NCBI GenBank assembly: GCA_002470185.1
Contig: DKNG01000020.1
Span: 496-6,605, forward strand
Length of the DNA: 6,110 nucleotides
Direction: 5' to 3'
Origin: Arcobacter sp. UBA7394
GTDB taxonomy: Bacteria; Campylobacterota; Campylobacteria; Campylobacterales; Arcobacteraceae
The position numbers were made by a program, and so were the translations under genes. Positions 1 through 4,926 of the stretch are shown here, piece by piece (within the stretch, counting starts at the first letter, position 1; the number at the start of each line of letters is the position of its first letter). The notes under the pieces are model-generated. The model searched no databases, was not told the origin of the DNA, and saw nothing but the letters and a program-made list of their open reading frames with translations.

Positions 1-186
1 GCTTTAAGAGCTGTAAAAAGATTAAATGGAACAGCAGTAATGGTAAATGATCATACAGCATTTAGAGTTGATTGGATGCCATTTGGAGGAGCTAAGGCTT
101 CTGGTCTTGGATTAGGTGGAATTCACCACTCTATGGAAGAGATGACAAATGAAAAAATGATGGTAATTAAATCTCCTGTATTGTAG
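1..186 (+). CDS. Aldehyde dehydrogenase, C-terminal fragment (5' end outside window)
   Basis: The reading frame is open from base 1 and ends at a TAG stop, giving the last 61 residues. The segment V-M-V-N-D-H-T-A-F-R-V-D-W-M-P-F-G-G (residues 13-30), followed by K-A-S-G-L-G-L-G-G (32-40), is the characteristic C-terminal signature of the NAD(P)+-dependent aldehyde dehydrogenase superfamily. That region carries the Pro-Phe-Gly-Gly turn and the 'K-x-S-G-x-G' loop near the oligomerisation tail. The catalytic Cys and the Rossmann NAD-binding region lie upstream of the window. The N-D-H-T-x-x-R-x-D-W-M-P-F variant resembles the lactaldehyde / non-phosphorylating glyceraldehyde-3-phosphate dehydrogenase branch, but substrate cannot be assigned from 61 residues. 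The family is cytoplasmic and oxidises aldehydes to acids. A stem-loop follows the stop, so the gene probably ends its transcription unit here. Confidence 0.9.
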   Translation, partial: ALRAVKRLNGTAVMVNDHTAFRVDWMPFGGAKASGLGLGGIHHSMEEMTNEKMMVIKSPVL

Positions 187-200
187 AATACGAAATATAT

Positions 201-229
201 TTTAAACTAAGGACTTTCCTTAGTTTAAA
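201..229 (+). terminator. 13-bp perfect stem-loop after the aldehyde dehydrogenase gene
   Basis: The left arm TTTAAACTAAGGA (201-213) pairs perfectly with TCCTTAGTTTAAA (217-229) around a 3-nt loop. It starts 14 bases after the TAG stop and precedes ung, as expected for an intrinsic terminator. The downstream side (TTCTAATATTT) is only moderately T-rich and has no clean T run. It may therefore terminate weakly or serve mainly to protect the mRNA 3' end. Confidence 0.7.
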
Positions 230-247
230 TTCTAATATTTAAAGTCA

Positions 248-252
248 AAGGA
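248..252 (+). promoter_or_regulatory. Ribosome binding site of ung
   Basis: AAGGA lies 5 nt before the ATG at 258, which supports this start. I could not pick out a convincing separate promoter between the upstream stem-loop and this site. Confidence 0.7.
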
Positions 253-257
253 ATAAA

Positions 258-902
258 ATGACTTGGGAAGATTTTTTTAAAGAAGAAGAAAAAAAAGATT
301 ACTATCAAAACTTAATGAGCCAAGTAAACAAGGCTTATGAAACTACTACTGTATTTCCACCAAAAGATAAAATATATAATGCATTTGATTTAACAAGTCT
401 TGAAAACACTAAAGTTGTATTACTTGGACAAGATCCATATCATGGAGCAGGGCAAGCACAAGGTTTAGCTTTTTCAACACCTGAAGAGATTAAAAACCCA
501 CCATCTATGAGAAATATGCTAAAAGAAATAGAAGAAGATATAGGAAAATCATCTTGTGAAAATGGAGATTTAACTTCTTGGGCAAAAGATGGAGTTTTAT
601 TAATAAATGCCATTTTAACAGTAGAAGAAGCAAAAGCAAAATCGCATCATAAAATGGGATGGGAAAAGTTTACAGATAATCTAATTACATTTATTTCAAA
701 TAATTGTAGTGATGTAGTATTTATTTTATGGGGTGCAAGCGCTATTAAAAAACAAAAAATTATTGATGAATCAAAACATCATATTTTAAGTGGAGTTCAT
801 CCAAGTCCATTATCTGCCTATAGAGGTTTTTTTGGCTGTAAGCATTTTTCAAAAACAAATGAGATTTTAAAAGAATTAGGAAAAGAAGAGATTAAGTGGT
901 AG
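258..902 (+). CDS. ung: Uracil-DNA glycosylase (family 1 UDG)
   Basis: This enzyme removes uracil from DNA by cleaving the N-glycosidic bond, which starts base excision repair after cytosine deamination or dUMP misincorporation. It acts in the cytoplasm on single- and double-stranded DNA. The family-1 motifs are all present: the water-activating loop G-Q-D-P-Y-H (57-62, catalytic Asp59), the uracil-pocket strand L-L-I-N-A-I-L-T-V (114-122, Asn117), and the minor-groove loop H-P-S-P-L-S-A-Y-R-G-F-F (181-192, catalytic His181). The P-P-S-M motif (81-84) is also intact. At 214 residues it is slightly shorter than the roughly 225-230 of typical bacterial Ung, with no catalytic element lost. The start is fixed by a well-spaced AAGGA. 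Its stop lies 2 bp from the stop of the convergent cysteine-rich gene. Confidence 0.97.
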   Translation: MTWEDFFKEEEKKDYYQNLMSQVNKAYETTTVFPPKDKIYNAFDLTSLENTKVVLLGQDPYHGAGQAQGLAFSTPEEIKNPPSMRNMLKEIEEDIGKSSCENGDLTSWAKDGVLLINAILTVEEAKAKSHHKMGWEKFTDNLITFISNNCSDVVFILWGASAIKKQKIIDESKHHILSGVHPSPLSAYRGFFGCKHFSKTNEILKELGKEEIKW

Positions 903-904
903 TC

Positions 905-1252
905 TTATGAGAATAGCTTTTTAATTGATTGTTTTGCATTAATAAGTCCTAATCTTACTCCTGAGTATTTCATTACTTTTGCAGTATGTTTCCATCTGTC
1001 TTTTTCATAACAAGGATTTGGACATTTTCTGCATCTAGGTTTTATTTCATGTGGACAAGTCTGTAATCTATCAAAAGAGTATTCAATATTTTCTTGACAC
1101 TCTTTGCAAATATGTAATTCTAAAGTGAATTTTTCATTTTTGTATTCTAAATTATATTTTTTGTCTTCACGGTAGTCATGTTTACCTTTACAATAAATTT
1201 CGTAAAAATTCTTTAAAGTGTTAATTTCTATTTCATATTTTTTACAAGTCAT
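905..1252 (-). CDS. YgbA-like cysteine-rich protein, 'nitrous oxide-stimulated promoter' family
   Basis: This is a 115-residue, probably cytoplasmic protein with no signal peptide or membrane segment. It has a C-x2-C pair at 49/52, then Cys66-P, then C-x7-C-x2-C-x3-C across 66, 74, 77 and 81, with further Cys at 3 and 21. The block D-R-L-x-x-C-P-x4-K-P-x-C-x-x-C-P-x-x-C-Y (61-82), followed by V-M-x-Y-S-G-x-R (93-100), matches my knowledge of the YgbA family (Pfam 'nitrous oxide-stimulated promoter'). E. coli ygbA belongs to the NO-responsive NsrR regulon, and the biochemical role is poorly defined. The spaced cysteines suggest a metal or Fe-S site, which is inference. The ribosome binding site GAAAGG (minus strand, 1268-1263) lies 10 nt before the ATG, a somewhat long gap. 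The gene is divergent from a Crp/Fnr regulator, and an FNR-type operator lies between them. It converges on ung with only 2 bp separating the stops. Confidence 0.85.
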   Translation of the reverse strand: MTCKKYEIEINTLKNFYEIYCKGKHDYREDKKYNLEYKNEKFTLELHICKECQENIEYSFDRLQTCPHEIKPRCRKCPNPCYEKDRWKHTAKVMKYSGVRLGLINAKQSIKKLFS

Positions 1253-1309
1253 AGTAAAATAACCTTTCTTTTATACATTTCGGGTAAAAATTGTCCTATT
1301 TAAATTTAC

Positions 1310-1315
1310 TTTATA
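1310..1315 (-). promoter_or_regulatory. Candidate -10 box for the YgbA-like gene
   Basis: Read on the minus strand this is TATAAA, which would start transcription near 1303 and give a leader of about 50 nt. The FNR-type operator would then be centred about 49 bp upstream of the start, rather than at the classical -41.5. A different, weaker -10 nearer 1318-1328 (for example TATGTA at 1328-1323) cannot be excluded. Confidence 0.35.
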
Positions 1316-1337
1316 GAAGTTTTACATAAAATAAGAG

Positions 1338-1343
1338 TATAAA
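1338..1343 (+). promoter_or_regulatory. Candidate -10 box for the Crp/Fnr regulator gene
   Basis: TATAAA sits 34 bp before the regulator's ATG and predicts a start near 1350, inside the FNR-type operator. No good -35 hexamer is found at the usual distance; TTTACA at 1321-1326 is too close. This is common for AT-rich Campylobacterota promoters. Confidence 0.45.
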
Positions 1344-1344
1344 C

Positions 1345-1360
1345 ATTGATAAGTATCAAT
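1345..1360. promoter_or_regulatory. FNR/DNR-type operator, perfect TTGAT-N4-ATCAA
   Basis: The sequence is ATTGATAAGTATCAAT. The core TTGAT-AAGT-ATCAA (1346-1359) matches the FNR/DNR/NnrR consensus in all ten half-site bases, with one extra symmetric base pair outside. It is centred at 1352.5, about 25 bp before the regulator's ATG and 100 bp before the YgbA-like ATG. It overlaps the predicted start of the regulator gene, so binding there should repress it. Only the minus-strand gene has room for activation from this site. The adjacent regulator carries E-x-x-S-R in its recognition helix, the signature that reads TTGAT half-sites. Confidence 0.85.
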
Positions 1361-1377
1361 AATAAGAGAGAATAATT

Positions 1378-2025
1378 ATGGAAACATTAGGACTAGAAGA
1401 CTTTTTTTTCTTTTCTTTTTTAAAAGAAGAAGAGTTAGTAAGACTAAAAGAAATATCAGTTAAAAAAATTTATAACAAAGATGAAATCCTTTTTTATAAA
1501 AGTGAAGAACCCAAATACTTGCACCTATTAATCAAAGGTGTAGTAAAACTATACACTCATGATCATAAAGATAACGAAGTTATTATTCATAACTTGATGG
1601 CTCCATCGCTAATAGCAGAAATTGCAAACTACGAGGAAATGGGATTCCCTGCAAACTGTGCCTTTGAAACAAATGCTGAAGTATTACTAATAGATTATGA
1701 AAAATTTAAAGCAGAGTTTTTATTAAAGCCAGAAATTGCAATGTTCTTTATTAAATCTTTAACTAGAAAAATTAAAGCATTAGAGAGTTTTATTTCATAT
1801 AATATTAGCTCAAACAGTATAGAAAAAATTGCTAAATTTTTGAAAGATAATGAATCATTATTAAAAAATCTAAAACAAGTAAAAATTGCACAAATTTTAA
1901 ATATCACTCCTGAGACTTTCTCAAGAAAAATATCAAAAATGAAAAAAGATGGTGTTATTGAAAATGACAAAGGTCATATTAAAATACTTGATTACGATAA
2001 GTTAGAGCAACTTATACATAATTAA
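1378..2025 (+). CDS. Crp/Fnr-family transcriptional regulator, possibly DNR/NnrR-like (NO-responsive)
   Basis: This 215-residue cytoplasmic DNA-binding protein has the classic Crp/Fnr plan. An effector beta-barrel spans about 10-115 (note the I-K-G-V-V-K-L-Y hairpin at 52-59). A long dimerisation helix covers about 117-142, and a winged helix-turn-helix about 146-205. The recognition helix reads T-P-E-T-F-S-R-K (177-184). Its E179, S182 and R183 form the E-x-x-S-R set that contacts TTGAT half-sites, and P-E-T-F-S-R is typical of DNR-type regulators. There is only one cysteine (Cys94), so it cannot hold an FNR-type [4Fe-4S] oxygen sensor. Heme-based NO sensing, as in DNR, is plausible but unproved, and several His residues are present. 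The ATG follows a weak purine-rich site (AAGAGAG, 1364-1370, 7 nt gap). Its own promoter carries a perfect matching operator, which suggests autorepression plus control of the divergent YgbA-like gene. It could instead respond to redox or another ligand. Confidence 0.88.
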   Translation: METLGLEDFFFFSFLKEEELVRLKEISVKKIYNKDEILFYKSEEPKYLHLLIKGVVKLYTHDHKDNEVIIHNLMAPSLIAEIANYEEMGFPANCAFETNAEVLLIDYEKFKAEFLLKPEIAMFFIKSLTRKIKALESFISYNISSNSIEKIAKFLKDNESLLKNLKQVKIAQILNITPETFSRKISKMKKDGVIENDKGHIKILDYDKLEQLIHN

Positions 2026-2050
2026 AAAAGAGCTTATTGCTCTTTTTTAA
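2022..2050. terminator. Bidirectional intrinsic terminator shared by two convergent genes
   Basis: TTAAAAAAGAGC (2022-2033) pairs perfectly with GCTCTTTTTTAA (2039-2050) around a 5-nt loop. The A6/T6 flanks give a T run on either strand, so it should stop transcripts from both sides. It contains the regulator's TAA stop (2023-2025). Its right half encodes the last sense codons of the minus-strand gene, and the loop holds that gene's stop (2034-2036). Confidence 0.85.
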
Positions 2051-2432
2051 CTGCTTTTTTTAACTGATTTAAAAACCCGTATATATTTCTTTTGTGAATT
2101 CTATCTACTTGCATAAATATAAATGCCACTACTACTACATTTAAATGAATTAATGCATCTTGAAAATCAAATGTCAATATTAATACCCCTGCGATAAGGA
2201 TAAGTATTGGTTGTGAAATTTTTATATTTGCTTCTGTTTTTGCAACTTTTTCGCTGTATTCTCTTTCATTGGATTTAATGAATTCTATATCTTCTTGTGT
2301 TAATTGATTTTCTTCTTGTAAGCTAGCTAAACCTTTGATTACATCAAGATGTTTCTTGTAAGCTAAGTATCTATATAACATTGTAAAGATTATTGCAATT
2401 GATGCAATATTTGATATTAGTTCTATTGGCAT
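2034..2432 (-). CDS. Unrecognised small membrane protein
   Basis: I do not recognise a family for this 132-residue protein. It shows an N-terminal hydrophobic segment (about 5-25, ending Y-R-Y-L-A-Y-K-K) and a charged, helical, probably coiled loop of about 48 residues (26-73) rich in Glu, Lys and Gln. Two closely spaced hydrophobic segments follow (about 74-88 and 93-108), then a basic tail (110-132). By the positive-inside rule, the K-K-H after the first segment and the R-I-H-K-R after the last both favour the cytoplasm. That fits three membrane spans with an extracytoplasmic N-terminus. The ATG is supported by tandem AGGAAG and AGGAAA sites on the minus strand (2448-2437). It looks like a monocistronic gene that ends in the terminator shared with the regulator. 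No catalytic motif is visible. Confidence 0.8.
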   Translation of the reverse strand: MPIELISNIASIAIIFTMLYRYLAYKKHLDVIKGLASLQEENQLTQEDIEFIKSNEREYSEKVAKTEANIKISQPILILIAGVLILTFDFQDALIHLNVVVVAFIFMQVDRIHKRNIYGFLNQLKKAVKKEQ

Positions 2433-2469
2433 ATACTTTCCTCTTCCTAAGTGCTTTTCTATGAAATAT

Positions 2470-2475
2470 ATTATA
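2470..2475 (-). promoter_or_regulatory. Candidate -10 box for the unknown membrane protein gene
   Basis: Read on the minus strand this is a perfect TATAAT, 37 bp before the ATG at 2432. A weak -35-like TTAAGA (2497-2492) lies 16 bp upstream and matches TTGACA at four of six positions. Confidence 0.5.
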
Positions 2476-2533
2476 CAAAAGTTAACTTATTTCTTAACCT
2501 TATAAAAAAGACAAAGTTTTATTAGGAATAGGA

Positions 2534-2539
2534 TATAAT
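2534..2539 (+). promoter_or_regulatory. -10 box of the ComEA-like gene
   Basis: A perfect TATAAT lies 24 bp before the ATG at 2564, with no convincing -35 hexamer. It predicts a very short leader containing only the ribosome binding site AAGGA (2554-2558). Confidence 0.6.
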
Positions 2540-2563
2540 TAAAAAAATTATTAAAGGAAGAAA

Positions 2564-3004
2564 ATGAAAAAATTAGTCTTGTTGTTTATGTTGTGTGTTT
2601 CGTTTATGTTTGGAGCAATTAATTTACAAACTGCTTCAAAAGAGGAATTAATGTCTATTAAGGGGATTGGACCTAAAAAAGCTGATCAAATTATGAAGTA
2701 TAGAAAAACTAATAAAATTAACTCTGCTGATGATTTAAAATCAATAAAAGGTTTTGGTCCAGGTGTTATTGGTAATATCAAGAAAAATAAAACTGTTTCA
2801 AAAGTAAAGCAAAAACAAAAGAATCAAAGATCAAAAGTTGAAGATAAAAGAAAATCAAAAATAGATAAAGTAAAAAAATCTAATTTATCAAAAGAAGAAA
2901 AAAAAGCAAGAAAGCAAAAAATAAATAAAAAAGCTAAAGAAAAGAAACAGAAGATAGATAAAAAATTTAAAGAGAAAAAAGCTAAGAAAGAAGCTACAAA
3001 ATAG
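2564..3004 (+). CDS. Secreted ComEA-like helix-hairpin-helix DNA-binding protein with lysine-rich tail
   Basis: The 146-residue protein begins with a short Sec signal peptide (K-K, then a hydrophobic stretch at 4-16, likely cut after Ala18 in F-G-A). Residues 19-78 are a ComEA-type double helix-hairpin-helix. It opens with I-N-L-Q-T-A-S-K-E-E-L, followed by the hairpins I-K-G-I-G-P-K-K-A (32-40) and I-K-G-F-G-P-G-V-I (61-69). These are sequence-nonspecific DNA-backbone binders. In other bacteria, periplasmic ComEA binds incoming DNA and ratchets it across the outer membrane during natural transformation. Residues 76-146 are unusual: 31 of 71 are lysine, with few hydrophobics and repeated K-K-x-K-E-K-K patterns. 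The tail is probably an extended helix or disordered and should bind nucleic acid strongly. Ordinary small ComEA proteins of Gram-negative bacteria end near the second hairpin. The gene appears monocistronic. An exported nucleoid-like or biofilm-DNA role is an alternative. Confidence 0.85.
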   Translation: MKKLVLLFMLCVSFMFGAINLQTASKEELMSIKGIGPKKADQIMKYRKTNKINSADDLKSIKGFGPGVIGNIKKNKTVSKVKQKQKNQRSKVEDKRKSKIDKVKKSNLSKEEKKARKQKINKKAKEKKQKIDKKFKEKKAKKEATK

Positions 3005-3029
3005 ACTTAGTAGGATTATCCTACTAAGT
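3005..3029 (+). terminator. 11-bp stem-loop after the ComEA-like gene
   Basis: ACTTAGTAGGA (3005-3015) pairs perfectly with TCCTACTAAGT (3019-3029) around a TTA loop, starting immediately after the TAG stop. The downstream sequence (ACTTATATGTT) has no clear T run. The stem apex AGGA-N3-TCCT is the same as that of the hairpin at 201-229. Confidence 0.65.
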
Positions 3030-3050
3030 ACTTATATGTTAAAATCTTTA

Positions 3051-3056
3051 TATAAA
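3051..3056 (+). promoter_or_regulatory. Candidate -10 box for the YchJ-like operon
   Basis: TATAAA lies within the alternating A/T stretch at 3048-3066, just upstream of the ribosome binding site. The short distance to the start codon (19 bp) implies a very short leader, and overlapping TATA-like hexamers nearby make the exact box uncertain. Confidence 0.35.
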
Positions 3057-3063
3057 TATATAT

Positions 3064-3069
3064 AAAAGG
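3064..3069 (+). promoter_or_regulatory. Ribosome binding site that fixes a TTG start
   Basis: AAAAGG ends 6 nt before TTG at 3076. No in-frame ATG lies between the upstream in-frame stop (TAA, 3040-3042) and this point. The next Met is residue 37, beyond the conserved cysteine motif, so the TTG must be the start. Confidence 0.75.
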
Positions 3070-3075
3070 TTTCTT

Positions 3076-3486
3076 TTGAAAATATCTGTTAATAATCCTT
3101 GCCCTTGCGGTTCAAATAAAAAATTCAAAAAATGTTGTAAAATTTTCCATAATGGCCTTAAGGCTTCTTCTGCTCTTGAGCTAATGAAGTCGAGATATAG
3201 TGCTTATGTAGTTGGAGATAGTAAATATATTATGAAAACTACCCATAAAGAAAATCAAGATTTTACAAGTGATATAGAAGCATGGTCTGAATCAATCAAA
3301 GAGTTCTCAAAAAATAGTATATTCAATGGTTTAGTAATATTAGAGTTTATTGATGGAGAAAAAGAGGCTTTTGTCACTTTTAAAGCTTTAATAACTCAGC
3401 ATGGTAATGATGTTTCCTTTGTAGAAAAAAGTAAATTCTATAAAATAGATGATGAATGGCTTTATCATAGTGGAGTGATTGACTAA
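3076..3486 (+). CDS. YchJ-like protein with N-terminal SEC-C zinc motif (UPF0225 family)
   Basis: The 136-residue cytoplasmic protein opens with the SEC-C metal-binding motif P-C-P-C-G-S-x-x-K-F-K-K-C-C (8-21; Cys9, Cys11, Cys20, Cys21). The same motif ends SecA, where it binds Zn2+. It is followed by the YchJ hallmark L-M-K-S-R-Y-S-A-Y-V-x-G-D (36-48) and an NTF2-like alpha/beta fold to about 130, with the late W-L-Y-H (128-131). The family's function is unknown. I see no second SEC-C motif at the C-terminus. Translation starts at TTG, supported by a good AAAAGG site. Its TAA stop overlaps the ATG of the following membrane-protein gene by one base (TAATG), so the two are almost certainly co-transcribed and translationally coupled. 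The name follows the fold and motifs, not a known activity. Confidence 0.88.
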   Translation: MKISVNNPCPCGSNKKFKKCCKIFHNGLKASSALELMKSRYSAYVVGDSKYIMKTTHKENQDFTSDIEAWSESIKEFSKNSIFNGLVILEFIDGEKEAFVTFKALITQHGNDVSFVEKSKFYKIDDEWLYHSGVID

Positions 3487-4169
3487 TGAAATCGCTTTTA
3501 GAAAAATTGTTCAAAGGAAAAGAGGGTAATATATTTTTACTAGCCCTTTTAATGATTTTTTTATTAGTTGTACTTATAATTTTTTGTTATCAAATTGACT
3601 CAAGTCTTGCAAATAAAATTACGGCAATGGTTTTATCTAATATTTTTGTAGGAAGAGTTCCTTCTTTATCTTTAGGTTATGCCTCTGAACTTTCACATTT
3701 TATTATTATTTTTACCAATATTTACATTGAAACCATAATGGTTATGATCATTTATCCTCTTTTTGTATTGAGTTTCAAAGGTATAGTAAAAGTAAAAGCT
3801 TTAGAGAGCTTTTTTGAAGAAGTAAAACAGAAGAAAAATGAGCATAAAGCAACTTTTGAAAAATATGGTAAATTTGCACTTTTTGTATTTGTACTTATTC
3901 CTTTTTGGATGACAGGACCAATTGTAGGTTCAATTATTGGGTATTTAATTGGAATGAGACACTATAATATAATCTTTATTGTTTTTATATCTACTGTTTT
4001 GTCAATTTCACTTTGGGCAATATTTTTACAAGAAATAATGAGCCTAATACTGGGCTTTGATAGTCAATTAATGTGGATAATATTACTTCTACTAACACTG
4101 CTTCTTTTGGTCTTTAGATTTAAGAAAGTAATTTTGGCTAAAATTCAAAATATTTTTAAAAAAGGTTAA
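3486..4169 (+). CDS. Small multidrug-export-family (Sm_multidrug_ex-like) inner membrane protein
   Basis: This 227-residue integral membrane protein has hydrophobic segments at about 15-36, 69-97, 128-157, 160-189 and 194-211. A charged loop lies at 102-127 and a basic C-terminal tail at 211-227. The segment K-Y-G-K-F-A-L-F-V-F-V-L-I-P-F-W-M-T-G-P-I-V-G-S-I-I-G-Y-L-I-G-M (126-157) has the pattern of the 'putative small multidrug export' family: a Tyr-Gly entry, Pro in mid-helix, then T-G-P and a Gly-spaced helix. Substrate and direction of transport are unknown, and the family name rests on little experimental work. The ATG overlaps the TAA of the YchJ-like gene by one base. Its own ribosome binding site (GGAG, 3472-3475) is inside that gene, so translation is probably coupled. 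The YaaA-like gene follows after 2 bp. Confidence 0.78.
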   Translation: MKSLLEKLFKGKEGNIFLLALLMIFLLVVLIIFCYQIDSSLANKITAMVLSNIFVGRVPSLSLGYASELSHFIIIFTNIYIETIMVMIIYPLFVLSFKGIVKVKALESFFEEVKQKKNEHKATFEKYGKFALFVFVLIPFWMTGPIVGSIIGYLIGMRHYNIIFIVFISTVLSISLWAIFLQEIMSLILGFDSQLMWIILLLLTLLLLVFRFKKVILAKIQNIFKKG

Positions 4170-4171
4170 GA

Positions 4172-4909
4172 ATGAAAATTTTATTAGCACCCGCAGAAAC
4201 AAAAAATCAAGGTGGGAATGAATCAGTTTATTCAAAAGAGAACTTTTTTTTAGAAGAACTATTTGAAAAAAGAGATGAGATCTTTCAAAAATATGAAAAC
4301 TTATTAGAGAATTCATCTCTTGATGAATTATCAAAATGGTTTGGTTTAAAAAAGTTAGATGAAGTGCAAAGATATAAAGAAAGTCTAAAGAATAAGAAAA
4401 CAATGAAGGCTATTGAACGATACAATGGTGTAGCATTTGATGCAATTGAATATACTAGTTTAGATGATAATGCTAAAAAATATATTGATGATAATGTTGT
4501 ACTATTCTCTAATCTTTTTGGTCCAATAAAAGCAGATGATTTAATTCCCGATTATAAATATAAACAAGGTGCAAAACTTCCTCAAACTGCCGTAGAAAAG
4601 TTCTATCAAGAGAATTTCACAGAAGCTTTAGATGAATATCTAGGGGAAGAGATTATTGATTTAAGAGCTGGTCATTATGAAAAATTCTACAAGATAAAAA
4701 ATGCAAATGTACTTACCTTTAAATTTATTAAAGACGGGAAAGTAGTAAGTCACTGGGCCAAACATTATAGGGGTGCATTATTAAAACATTTAGCTATAAA
4801 TAATATTAACTCAATAGCAGAATTTATGGAGAAGAATCTTGAGGGATTAACTCTAGTTGAGATGCAAGAGAAGAAAAATATTAAGTTATTAATTATGGAG
4901 ATAGAATAA
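4172..4909 (+). CDS. yaaA: YaaA-family peroxide stress protein
   Basis: The 245-residue cytoplasmic protein belongs to the YaaA (DUF328) family. E. coli YaaA is induced by OxyR during hydrogen peroxide stress, lowers free intracellular iron and binds DNA. Family signatures here are M-K-I-L-L-A-P-A-E-T-K (1-11), R-Y-N-G-V-A-F-D-A-I-E-Y (83-94), L-F-S-N-L-F-G-P-I-K-A-D-D-L-I-P-D-Y-K-Y-K-Q-G-A-K-L (positions 111-136) and the basic stretch H-W-A-K-H-Y-R-G (near residue 200). The opening A-P-A-E-T-K replaces the S-P-A-K-T of E. coli. As usual for YaaA, no classical enzyme motif is visible. The ribosome binding site AAGG (4162-4165) lies 6 nt before the ATG, inside the end of the upstream gene, and the intergenic gap is 2 bp. 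It is the third gene of the operon, and no terminator hairpin is obvious after it. Confidence 0.9.
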   Translation: MKILLAPAETKNQGGNESVYSKENFFLEELFEKRDEIFQKYENLLENSSLDELSKWFGLKKLDEVQRYKESLKNKKTMKAIERYNGVAFDAIEYTSLDDNAKKYIDDNVVLFSNLFGPIKADDLIPDYKYKQGAKLPQTAVEKFYQENFTEALDEYLGEEIIDLRAGHYEKFYKIKNANVLTFKFIKDGKVVSHWAKHYRGALLKHLAINNINSIAEFMEKNLEGLTLVEMQEKKNIKLLIMEIE

Positions 4910-4926
4910 TTCAAAGATATTTAAGA

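Noticed and set aside
1402..1421. T-rich run (T8, T4 and T7 broken by C) near the start of the Crp/Fnr gene as a phase-variation tract
   Set aside because: Runs of this length are frequent here by base composition (another T8 is at 4244-4251), and contingency tracts in Campylobacterota are usually longer G/C runs. The frame is intact.
1695..1970. Minus-strand open frame of 91 codons inside the Crp/Fnr regulator gene
   Set aside because: It lies wholly opposite a well-supported gene and its hydrophobic Phe/Ile-rich product is the expected shadow of Lys/Asn-rich codons on the other strand.
2594..2602. Possible lipoprotein cleavage site around Cys11 of the ComEA-like protein
   Set aside because: The residues before the cysteine (Phe-Met-Leu) do not fit the lipobox, which needs a small residue just before Cys. 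A normal signal-peptidase cut after Ala18 fits better.
4092..4403. Minus-strand open frame of 103 codons across the membrane protein / YaaA-like junction
   Set aside because: Antisense to two recognisable coding sequences; composition is typical of a shadow frame and no family pattern is visible.
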